Origin: UBA6624 sp964507645
Lineage (GTDB): Bacteria > UBP7 > UBA6624
Assembly (NCBI GenBank): GCA_964507645.1
Contig: CAZDPU010000023.1
Span: 1-14,558 of the forward strand
DNA length: 14,558 nucleotides
Direction of reading: 5' to 3'
In this document: positions 8,459 to 14,315 of the stretch, in pieces
Position numbering within the stretch: position 1 is the stretch's first letter
Layout: every line of letters begins with the position of its first letter
Notes under the pieces: model-generated
The model's database searches: none
The model's input: the letters and a program-made list of their open reading frames with translations, nothing else
What the model was told of the DNA's origin: nothing
Position numbers and translations under genes: made by a program

Positions 8459-9023
8459 AGATAAAGGATTAATAAAGAAAGTAGAAGAATTAGAGAACTC
8501 CACAATCCTCTCAATAGATTTGAAAAATTTTAAAGATCCCTCCATTGGAGAGTCGATATCTGTAAATGGAGTCTGCTTAACACTTAATAGCTATAAAAAT
8601 AATATTGCAACTTTCAACCTCTCAGAAGAAACCGTTCTAAAAACAGCTTTTTCTAAAAAATCTGAAGGTGAGTTTGTAAACTGGGAAAGGGCCTTGAGAA
8701 TGGGGGATGCAATGGGAGGGCATATAGTTTTAGGCCATGTGGATGGGGTTGGAAGAGTTAAGGAACTCAATAAAATTGATTCTTTAAGCTCCCTGTGGGT
8801 AATAGAGTTTCCAAAAGAATTAGATGATTTTATAAAGGAAAAGGGGAGTGTTTCTTTGTCAGGTGTAAGCCTAACTATAGCAAAGAAAGAAAATAATTTA
8901 ATTGAAATTTACCTAATTGAGGAAACCCTAAAGAGAACAAACATAGAATCTACAGATATTGGAAGTGACATAAACATAGAAGTTGATGTCATTTCTAGAT
9001 ATTCTCTTGGGAAATGGAAATGA
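8439..9023 (+). CDS. ribE: Riboflavin synthase (alpha chain)
   Basis: Last step of the pathway: dismutation of two 6,7-dimethyl-8-ribityllumazine molecules into riboflavin and the pyrimidine that RibH reuses. The protein has 194 residues and consists of two lumazine-binding domains (about 1-90 and 91-194). It starts with M-F-T-G-I-I-E. Domain 1 has S-V-N-G-V-C-L-T and domain 2 has the parallel S-L-S-G-V-S-L-T; G-G-H-I-V-L-G-H-V-D-G lies between them. It overlaps the end of ribD by 20 bases in another frame and the ribBA start by 4 (or 10) bases. The symbol follows the ribE usage; in E. coli the same enzyme is often called ribC. Confidence 0.96.
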   Translation: MFTGIIEDKGLIKKVEELENSTILSIDLKNFKDPSIGESISVNGVCLTLNSYKNNIATFNLSEETVLKTAFSKKSEGEFVNWERALRMGDAMGGHIVLGHVDGVGRVKELNKIDSLSSLWVIEFPKELDDFIKEKGSVSLSGVSLTIAKKENNLIEIYLIEETLKRTNIESTDIGSDINIEVDVISRYSLGKWK

Positions 9024-10054
9024 AAGAAAGTATTGAATTAGCGATAAAAGCTTTACAGGCGGGAAAAATGGTTGTTGTTGCAGACAGTGAAGACAGGGAG
9101 AATGAGGGTGATTTAATCTGTGCTTCAATACACGCAACTCCAAAAAATATTAACTTTATGACAAAAGAGGCAAGAGGGTTGATTTGCGTACCAATGACTG
9201 GAGACAGGCTAGATCAACTAGGGTTAACTTCAATGACAAGAAAAAACATGGACCCTCATGGAACAGCTTTTACCATATCAGTTGATGCAATAGATGGGAT
9301 AACAACTGGAATAAGCTCTTTTGAGAGGTCTAGAACAATAATGCAACTTATAGACCCTCTCAAAGGCCCAAATGACTTCAGACAGCCAGGGCACGTATTT
9401 CCTTTAAGGGCAAGAAGAGGAGGGGTTTTATCAAGGGCAGGGCATACTGAAGCTGCAATTGATCTCTGTGAACTTGCAGGGTTGCCTAAAGCAGGTGTAA
9501 TTTGTGAAATACTTGAAGAAGATGGATCAATGATGAGAATACCTTCTTTGAGAAAGTTTTCAAAAAAGCACGATATACCACTGATAACAATTGCTGATTT
9601 AATCTCTTACCTTTTAAAGCAAAGGCCAAATATTTTTTTAAAAAACAAAATGAAAATGCCGAATGAAGAAAATTCTGAAATTCTTATCTTCCAGTCAAAA
9701 AATACTTCTGAAACTCATTTTGCATTTGTAAAAGGTTCAATAGTTAAAGAAAAAGAAACCCTGGTGAGGGTTCACTCAGAAAAAGATTCTGGCGAAGGGG
9801 CTGAAAAAAGGCTAAATTCTGCATTGGAGCAAATATATACTTCAGAGAGAGGGATACTTGTTCTTCTAGGCTCCAAAGAGAAAAATGAAGAAGATTCAGA
9901 TGAAATGGATTTTAGATCGTATGGAATAGGTGCTCAAATACTAAAAGCTTGCGGCGTAGGTAAGATGAAAATAATCACGAACAATGAAAGAAACATAATT
10001 GCCCTAGAGGGCTTTGATCTTGAAATAGGTTCGACAGAGAAGATAAAAGAATGA
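9020..10054 (+). CDS. ribBA: 3,4-dihydroxy-2-butanone-4-phosphate synthase fused to a degenerate GTP cyclohydrolase II domain
   Basis: The RibB half (first about 200 residues) converts ribulose 5-phosphate to the four-carbon unit used by RibH. It has the acidic D-S-E-D-R-E-N-E-G-D loop, D-G-I-T-T-G-I-S, and R-A-G-H-T-E-A-A-I-D-L, and appears intact. The C-terminal part (about 225-344) aligns with GTP cyclohydrolase II at L-V-R-V-H-S-E, Y-G-I-G-A-Q-I-L and I-I-T-N-N. It lacks the three zinc Cys that normally follow H-S-E-C and the catalytic R-Q-E-G-R-G-I-G-L motif, which is replaced by a charged linker. The frame is uninterrupted, so this is family-level decay, not a sequencing error. The RibA activity is almost certainly lost; the domain may be structural. 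ATG 9020 is preferred: it forms ATGA with the ribE stop and has TGGGA 8 bases upstream. ATG 9014 is the alternative and adds two residues. Confidence 0.93.
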   Translation: MKESIELAIKALQAGKMVVVADSEDRENEGDLICASIHATPKNINFMTKEARGLICVPMTGDRLDQLGLTSMTRKNMDPHGTAFTISVDAIDGITTGISSFERSRTIMQLIDPLKGPNDFRQPGHVFPLRARRGGVLSRAGHTEAAIDLCELAGLPKAGVICEILEEDGSMMRIPSLRKFSKKHDIPLITIADLISYLLKQRPNIFLKNKMKMPNEENSEILIFQSKNTSETHFAFVKGSIVKEKETLVRVHSEKDSGEGAEKRLNSALEQIYTSERGILVLLGSKEKNEEDSDEMDFRSYGIGAQILKACGVGKMKIITNNERNIIALEGFDLEIGSTEKIKE

Positions 10055-10458
10055 AAATATTCGTAATTCAGTCAAGCTTCAACAAAGACATCACCGATTC
10101 TCTTTTCCAAGGTGCAAAAAGCGTTCTTGATTCAAAAAATAAAAAATTTAGCCATCTTACAGTTTCTGGATCCTGGGAAATACTTTCCCTTGCTTCAAGA
10201 ATTTTGAAAGATGAACCTTCTCCGGAAGACATTGCCATAATAACAATTGGAGCGATAGTAAAAGGGGAAACCGACCATTACGATTTCCTCTGTAGCTCAA
10301 TATTTAATGGATTAGCAAATCTTCAAGTTCGTTACGGATCTCCAATAAGCATGGGAATATTGACAACAAAGAACATTGAACAGGCAAAAGAGCGGGCTGG
10401 AGGAAAGAAAGGAAATAAAGGATCTGAAGCAGCTTTAGCGCTCTTGAATTTACTCTAA
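10051..10458 (+). CDS. ribH: 6,7-dimethyl-8-ribityllumazine synthase
   Basis: Condenses the RibD-pathway pyrimidine with the RibB product to form lumazine, the substrate of riboflavin synthase; members assemble into pentamers or 60-mers. It has 135 residues, about 20 fewer than many homologues, mostly from a short N-terminus and a short C-terminal tail. Visible motifs are S-G-S-W-E-I (counterpart of P-G-A-x-E-I-P), G-A-I-V-K-G-E-T-D-H76-Y-D with the catalytic His, G-I-L-T-T-K-N-I-E-Q-A-K-E-R115-A-G and G-N-K-G-S-E-A-A. The usual Arg before F-N near the N-terminus is Ser here. It overlaps ribBA by ATGA and ends 5 bases before birA. Confidence 0.94.
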   Translation: MKIFVIQSSFNKDITDSLFQGAKSVLDSKNKKFSHLTVSGSWEILSLASRILKDEPSPEDIAIITIGAIVKGETDHYDFLCSSIFNGLANLQVRYGSPISMGILTTKNIEQAKERAGGKKGNKGSEAALALLNLL

Positions 10459-10463
10459 AAGAT

Positions 10464-11468
10464 ATGCAGATTTTTGATGCCGTAAGGAAGTACAAAGTCA
10501 AAAGAAGCGACTCAGCTATCTTTTCAGAACTAATAGAAACAAGTGAAGAAAACCTAAAAGAAAAAAAAATTATTGAAAAAATAAATATTTCAAAATCTTC
10601 TTTTCATAAAACTATCGAATATTTTCAAAAATTAGGATTTTCAATTAGTTTTAGCAAAAACAAAGGTATAAAAATCCTGAAGAAGGAACCTCGCTTAAGC
10701 CCTCCAGAATTCTTTAATTACTGTCCGGAAAAATTTAGAAATAATTATCATTACTTTACAACATTAAATTCAACTCATGAATATGCAGTTAGATTGATAA
10801 AAAATGAACCAATCAATGAATCTCTGATTATTGCAGAATATCAATCTTCTGGCAGGGGTAGATCTGGAAGGAAATGGTTTTCAAAACTCGGATCCGGAAT
10901 CCTTGTGAGTATTGTTCTTGATCTAAGTGATGTTAAAAGTGAAGATTTTTCAATGTTGCCAATAGCTTTATCTTTATCTGTTGCAAAGACAATCAATTCA
11001 AACCTGTCGTGGCCAAATGACATTGTTGTTAATGATAAAAAAATTGGGGGAACCCTTATCAGCAACTTCATAAAAGGAGATAAGAAATATGCTGTATTAA
11101 GCCTTGGTTTAAATGTTTTTGGATCAGGTGAAGAAGTTTCTCCAGCCTTGAAAGAAGCTACAACAATGTATCAAGAAGGAATGATTGAGAAAGAGTGGGA
11201 GAACCCTAGGGCAACAATATTAAAAAACTGGATTAACAACCTGGACAAAGAAATAAAAAATATCTCAAATAAAAATAGACTTTTTAAAGAATGGAGCAAT
11301 CTTCTTGTTGACAAAGGCAAAAAAATATTCTGGATAGACGTCCATGGCAAAAAGTTTTATGGAGAATTCATTGAAGGTTGCCAAAATGGAGATGCTTTTG
11401 TTCGAGATGCTGATGGAAATGAACTTGAGATAAAAGCGGAAGAAACTCCTTTTTATAGTTTTAAATAA
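10464..11468 (+). CDS. birA: Biotin--[acetyl-CoA-carboxylase] ligase BirA with N-terminal helix-turn-helix
   Basis: Activates biotin to biotinyl-AMP and transfers it to the carrier protein of acetyl-CoA carboxylase. Residues 1 to about 75 look like a winged helix (I-N-I-S-K-S-S-F-H-K-T-I as the recognition segment), so it may also act as a biotin-responsive repressor. The catalytic domain has S-S-G130-R-G-R-S-G-R-K-W138, S-W-P-N-D at 182-186 and K-K-I-G-G-T-L near 192. The last 50 residues form the small C-terminal SH3-like domain (K-I-F-W-I-D-V-H-G-K-K-F-Y-G-E-F). Two usual positions differ: the S-T-N motif reads S-T-H and the Lys of K-W-P-N-D is Ser. Length 334 is normal for the two-domain form. 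It lies 5 bases after ribH and probably shares its transcript. Confidence 0.92.
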   Translation: MQIFDAVRKYKVKRSDSAIFSELIETSEENLKEKKIIEKINISKSSFHKTIEYFQKLGFSISFSKNKGIKILKKEPRLSPPEFFNYCPEKFRNNYHYFTTLNSTHEYAVRLIKNEPINESLIIAEYQSSGRGRSGRKWFSKLGSGILVSIVLDLSDVKSEDFSMLPIALSLSVAKTINSNLSWPNDIVVNDKKIGGTLISNFIKGDKKYAVLSLGLNVFGSGEEVSPALKEATTMYQEGMIEKEWENPRATILKNWINNLDKEIKNISNKNRLFKEWSNLLVDKGKKIFWIDVHGKKFYGEFIEGCQNGDAFVRDADGNELEIKAEETPFYSFK

Positions 11469-11484
11469 TAAAATATGTCTTTAT

Positions 11485-11561
11485 GGGCCATTAGCTCAGC
11501 TGGCTAGAGCGCGCCCCTGATAAGGGCGAGGTCCGTGGTTCAAGTCCACGATGGCCCACCA
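11485..11561 (+). tRNA. tRNA-Ile (anticodon GAT)
   Basis: Complete cloverleaf of 77 bases: acceptor GGGCCAT pairs with ATGGCCC, the D arm is GCTC/GAGC, and the anticodon stem CGCCC/GGGCG encloses loop CTGATAA with GAT at 11519-11521. The T arm is CGTGG/CCACG around TTCAAGT, followed by discriminator A and encoded CCA. It sits 16 bases after birA and 14 before the acetyltransferase gene with no obvious promoter, so it is probably processed from a longer message. tRNA-Ile(GAT) is usually found in the rRNA operon spacer, but no rRNA is seen here. Confidence 0.97.
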
Positions 11562-11575
11562 TAAACATAGTTAAA

Positions 11576-12046
11576 ATGAAAATAGTAATCAGAAAAGGCT
11601 TTAAAAAAGACCTCCCATCTGTTTTAAATCTAATCAAGGAATTGGCCGATTATGAAAAATCACTTGACGAAGTGAATATTACATTGCAAGATTTAGAGAA
11701 TGATGGCTTTGGTGATTCTCCATCCTATCAATTTTTAGTTGCCGAAGATGGAAAAAAAATTATCGGATTGTCTTTTTACTTCATACGTTACTCAACATGG
11801 AAAGGAAAAGTTTTACACTTAGAAGATTTTGTCATAACTGAGGGTTATAGAAACAAGGGGATAGGAAGTTTACTTTTCAAAGAAACAATGAATGTATGTA
11901 AAGAATTGAATTTATATGGCATGACTTGGCAAGTTCTAGATTGGAATGAACCTGCAATAAATTTTTATAAAAAACACAAAGCAGATCTTGAAACGTGGTT
12001 GCATGGATTTCTTACAAGGAGACAAATTGAAAAAATTACATCCTGA
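11576..12046 (+). CDS. GNAT-family N-acetyltransferase, resembling diamine (spermidine/spermine) acetyltransferases
   Basis: Predicted cytoplasmic acetyl-CoA-dependent acetyltransferase of 156 residues. It has the GNAT fold from residue 3: L-I-K-E-L-A-D-Y-E-K in the first helices, the L-E-D-F-V-I strand, then motif A R92-N-K-G-I-G97 for the acetyl-CoA pyrophosphate. A V-L-D-W-N-E-P-A-I-N-F-Y131 segment follows, whose Tyr is the usual general acid. The S-T-W-K-G, L-E-D and L-D-W-N-x-P-A signatures resemble the SSAT branch, so a polyamine or other primary amine is the likely substrate, but this is inference and the exact substrate is open. No ribosome-binding site is visible. It follows tRNA-Ile by 14 bases and converges on the minus-strand tRNA-Pro. 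Confidence 0.85.
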   Translation: MKIVIRKGFKKDLPSVLNLIKELADYEKSLDEVNITLQDLENDGFGDSPSYQFLVAEDGKKIIGLSFYFIRYSTWKGKVLHLEDFVITEGYRNKGIGSLLFKETMNVCKELNLYGMTWQVLDWNEPAINFYKKHKADLETWLHGFLTRRQIEKITS

Positions 12047-12092
12047 TAACGAAGAATGGGTTGAACAGTGGGAAGACGAAGAGTGGGAGTAG
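12027..12092 (+). CDS. Possible very short acidic, Trp-rich peptide (21 residues), uncertain
   Basis: A TTG at 12027 lies 5 bases after AAGGAG (12016-12021), the best Shine-Dalgarno match in the window. It opens a 21-codon frame ending in TAG at 12090-12092. The product is strongly acidic with three Trp (E-E-W, E-Q-W, D-E-E-W-E). It overlaps the last 20 bases of the acetyltransferase gene in another frame. An ATG at 12003 in the same frame would give 29 residues. I recognise no family. It may be a genuine small coupled gene, the tail of a lost gene, or chance. Confidence 0.3.
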   Translation: MKKLHPDNEEWVEQWEDEEWE

Positions 12093-12095
12093 GGA

Positions 12096-12172
12096 TGGTC
12101 GGGGACGCGGGATTCGAACCCACGACCTACTGTTCCCAAAACAGTCGCGCTACCAGGCTGCGCTAGTCCCCG
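12096..12172 (-). tRNA. tRNA-Pro (anticodon TGG)
   Basis: On the minus strand the 77-base gene folds fully: acceptor CGGGGAC/GTCCCCG, D arm GCGC/GCGC, anticodon stem ACTGT/ACAGT with loop TTTGGGA (anticodon TGG). The T arm is GTGGG/CCCGC (one G-C to G-C swap keeps pairing) around TTCGAAT, then discriminator A and encoded CCA. Its first 10 bases are also the last 10 bases of the DAHP synthase gene, whose TAG stop is formed by tRNA positions 8-10. It is probably cut from the DAHP synthase transcript by RNase P. Confidence 0.97.
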
Positions 12173-12990
12173 AACTTTTGAGTTATTTTATTTTCATTTT
12201 TTGAAAAGATGGACAGGGAATCCATCAAATCTGCAAATTCATCAAAAGTTAAACTTTGTTCTGAATCTGAAAGGGCCTTCCTTGGCTCTGGATGGACCTC
12301 AACCATAATCCCATTCAACCCGGCAGCCAAAGCAGCCAAGCACAAGGGTTTAACAAGATTAGACCTGCCTGTTGCATGAGAAGGATCAATTATTACTGGG
12401 AATTTTGAACTTTCTTTCAAAAGAATAGCACCTGCTAAATCAAGAGTAAACCTCAAAGAGTTGTCAAAGCACCTTATACCTCTTTCGCATAGAACAATGC
12501 TTTCATTACCTTCTTTAGCAATATGCTCTGCAGCAAGAAGAGTTTCTTCAATAGTTGCCATATAACCCCTCTTAAGGATGACTGGCTTGTTTGTCTTTCC
12601 AACCTCTTTAAGAAGTGGCGTATTATGCATATTCCTGCTCCCAATCTGAAGCATATCAACCTTTTGGGCTAAATAGTTAACCTTTTCTACTGACATAACT
12701 TCTGTAACAACCGGCAAAGAAGCTTTTTTAGAAGCTTCAACGAGATAGTCAACTCCTTTTTCTTTTAATCCTGAAAAGGTGTAAGGGCTTTTCCTGTATT
12801 TGTATGTACCACCTCTAAGGATTGAAGCTCCTAGCATTGAAACAGTTTCGGCTGTTTTTAATATCTGATCCTGACTTTCAACAGAGCATGGTCCAGCTAT
12901 AGTTACGAAAGTATCCTCTCGAAAGGAAACGTTTCCAATAGAAACTTCTGCCCTTTCTCCTTTGTATGAACTTAGGGGGTATCTTGTCAT
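12163..12990 (-). CDS. aroF: 3-deoxy-7-phosphoheptulonate (DAHP) synthase, type I-beta, without regulatory domain
   Basis: First step of the shikimate pathway: phosphoenolpyruvate plus erythrose 4-phosphate gives DAHP. The 275-residue protein is almost only the catalytic TIM barrel. Metal ligands are visible: C35 in I-A-G-P-C-S, H205 in D-P-S-H-A-T-G, E231 in V-E-V-H-P-E-P, and D242 in L-S-D-S-E-Q-S-L. L-K-R-G, L-C-E-R-G-I-R and R-G-G-T also fit. The usual substrate motif K-P-R-T-S reads K64-Y-R-K-S68. There is no N-terminal ferredoxin-like/ACT domain and no chorismate mutase fusion, so feedback control by those routes is unlikely. The related KDO-8-phosphate synthase is less likely given the P-E-P-R-K-A-L-S-D end motif. 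No ribosome-binding site precedes the ATG; a T-rich run and a strong hairpin do. The stop lies inside tRNA-Pro. Confidence 0.88.
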   Translation of the reverse strand: MTRYPLSSYKGERAEVSIGNVSFREDTFVTIAGPCSVESQDQILKTAETVSMLGASILRGGTYKYRKSPYTFSGLKEKGVDYLVEASKKASLPVVTEVMSVEKVNYLAQKVDMLQIGSRNMHNTPLLKEVGKTNKPVILKRGYMATIEETLLAAEHIAKEGNESIVLCERGIRCFDNSLRFTLDLAGAILLKESSKFPVIIDPSHATGRSNLVKPLCLAALAAGLNGIMVEVHPEPRKALSDSEQSLTFDEFADLMDSLSIFSKNENKITQKFGD

Positions 12991-12993
12991 AAT

Positions 12994-13052
12994 AAAAAAG
13001 TGCGGACAAAACCAGCTGGCCGAGGGCCTCGCCGGTCGCGCCTTGTCCGCAC
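12994..13052 (-). terminator. GC-rich terminator-like hairpin with T6 tract directly before the DAHP synthase start; possible attenuator
   Basis: On the minus strand GTGCGGACAA pairs perfectly with TTGTCCGCAC (10 base pairs). The 33 bases between them can form a further imperfect helix: GACC/GGTT, GG/CC, and CGAG/CTCG closed by GCC. TTTTTT follows immediately. This is an intrinsic-terminator shape, but longer than usual and far richer in G+C than its surroundings. The T-tract ends 3 bases before the ATG of the DAHP synthase gene. It could terminate the nif3-DUF2203 message, attenuate aroF expression, act as a leader RNA, or be an inserted palindromic element. Confidence 0.6.
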
Positions 13053-13074
13053 ATCTTAATTGTAGTCTAAAGAA

Positions 13075-13467
13075 TTAAAAATCTTCAATTGATTTTTTTT
13101 CTTGGTATCCTTCCTCTGGAAAATACCAAAAATTTATGTTTTCATCTGGATAAATCCATGTTAAAAAAATATCTTTCTTTTTCCTCTCTGAAGGAAAGTC
13201 AACTATCCCTTCTTCAAGAGACCTTAAAAGAATGCCCAGCTTATGGAATTTCTTTTCAATAATATTACAAAAATCTAAAAAATCCTTAGGAAGGGATCCC
13301 GTTCCATTTGGAGAACATCCTTCTCTAAATGTTCCATAAACTATATCAAATCCAATCTTGTCTAGATTATCTTTCAGTGCTACAATTTTTTTAAAATCCT
13401 TCTTGAGTGAAGGAATTGTTTTCTCAGCTTCTTTTAGGGTATATTTTTTATCCAAAGGATCACTCAT
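13075..13467 (-). CDS. DUF2203 family protein, unknown function
   Basis: 130 residues with the family's layout: an N-terminal K-Y-T-L-K-E-A-E-K-T-I-P-S-L helix start, a helical middle, and the signature G-I-V-D-F-P-S-E-R near residue 88. A W-x-Y-P-D-E-x-I-x-F-W-Y strand pair and a G-Y-Q-E-K-K-S-I tail follow, equivalent to the G-F-A-G-R-Q-P-I end of other members. No signal peptide or membrane segment is seen, so it is probably cytoplasmic. The family has no established function. It follows the nif3-type gene by 14 bases and precedes the hairpin and the DAHP synthase gene on the same strand. No ribosome-binding site is obvious. Confidence 0.75.
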   Translation of the reverse strand: MSDPLDKKYTLKEAEKTIPSLKKDFKKIVALKDNLDKIGFDIVYGTFREGCSPNGTGSLPKDFLDFCNIIEKKFHKLGILLRSLEEGIVDFPSERKKKDIFLTWIYPDENINFWYFPEEGYQEKKSIEDF

Positions 13468-13481
13468 GTGCTAATCATAGG

Positions 13482-14258
13482 CTAAATGGGATTTGGTATG
13501 TCAAAAAAAACAGATTCAATATTTGATTTCTTGTTCAAATACTGATTCAGCATCTTTATTCCAACTCTTTCAGTTGCATAATGCCCGCATGCAAACAAGT
13601 TTACGTTATGCTCAATAGCCTCATGCATTGACCATTCCTCAGCTTCTCCAGTTATCAAAAGGTCAATATTTTCTGATGCAGCTTCCTTGATGAAATTAGC
13701 ACCTGCCCCAGAGACAATCGCTATCTTTTTTATCTTCTCTTTTTGGCACTTTAAATGAATAACCTCGTGTTGATAATAGAGTTTTGTTTGTTCTCTTAGG
13801 AATTCAACATCTAGGCTATTGTTCAATTCAAAACTTGCACCAATTGAAAAATTGCCCATTGATCCAAAATCCTTAATATCCTTTCCTTTGAATCCAGATT
13901 CATGATGACAATAATCCCTACAAACAGGATAATTATTTCCAATATCCCTATGTGCATCCAGAGGAAGATGATAGGCAATCAGTGAGATGCCATTTTTTGA
14001 CAAGAGGTTGAATCTTTCCCTTGCTATGTCTTGAATAGGATAAGACTGCTCCCCCCAAAACATCCCATGGTGGACAATAATGGAATCACACTTTTCTTCA
14101 ACAGCTTTCTCTATCAGCTCTTTAGATATTGAAACTCCAGTTAAAATCTTTTTGACATTCCCTTTTCCAGGAACCTGAAGCCCATTGATGCTTTTATCAA
14201 CGAACTGGTCCTTTTTCAAGAGTTTGTCTAGTTTGGAAACAAGGTCATTTAATCTCAT
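13482..14258 (-). CDS. Nif3-like dinuclear metal centre protein (YbgI family)
   Basis: 258 residues, close to the E. coli YbgI length. N-G-L-Q-V at 25-29 is the family opening signature. Predicted metal ligands are H63-H64-G, D101 in Y-H-L-P-L-D-A-H, and H226 and E230 in C-G-H-Y-A-T-E-R. I-T-G-E-A-E-E-W supports the C-terminal half. Members form hexameric rings with two metal ions per subunit. Database labels such as GTP cyclohydrolase 1 type 2 rest on little, and the cellular role is unsettled. It is the first gene of the minus-strand group nif3, DUF2203, aroF, tRNA-Pro. No ribosome-binding site is visible before the ATG. Confidence 0.9.
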   Translation of the reverse strand: MRLNDLVSKLDKLLKKDQFVDKSINGLQVPGKGNVKKILTGVSISKELIEKAVEEKCDSIIVHHGMFWGEQSYPIQDIARERFNLLSKNGISLIAYHLPLDAHRDIGNNYPVCRDYCHHESGFKGKDIKDFGSMGNFSIGASFELNNSLDVEFLREQTKLYYQHEVIHLKCQKEKIKKIAIVSGAGANFIKEAASENIDLLITGEAEEWSMHEAIEHNVNLFACGHYATERVGIKMLNQYLNKKSNIESVFFDIPNPI

Positions 14259-14315
14259 ATTTAAATAATAGTTTTTTAATTACATAGGTATTCTAAAAAG
14301 ATTACAATCTAGATT
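14259..14315. promoter_or_regulatory. Divergent AT-rich intergenic region between nif3-type gene and lipoprotein gene
   Basis: The 57 bases separate two divergent starts, so promoters for both directions probably lie here or reach into the coding ends. A TACAAT (14303-14308) resembles a plus-strand -10 box, but would place transcription start at or near the ATG; its -35 match is weak. On the minus strand TAGAAT is a possible -10 without a convincing -35. Neither gene has a recognisable ribosome-binding site. Confidence 0.35.

Noticed and set aside
9692..10054. Frameshift or pseudogene in the RibA half of RibBA
   Set aside because: The frame is continuous, conserved flanking motifs stay in register, and loss is confined to the zinc and catalytic motifs, matching known degenerate fusions.
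12047..12095. Bidirectional terminator between the convergent acetyltransferase and tRNA-Pro genes
   Set aside because: No inverted repeat followed by a T-run is visible on either strand in this gap.
12096..12172. tRNA-Pro as an integration attachment site
   Set aside because: No integrase gene and no repeated tRNA 3' end are present in the window.
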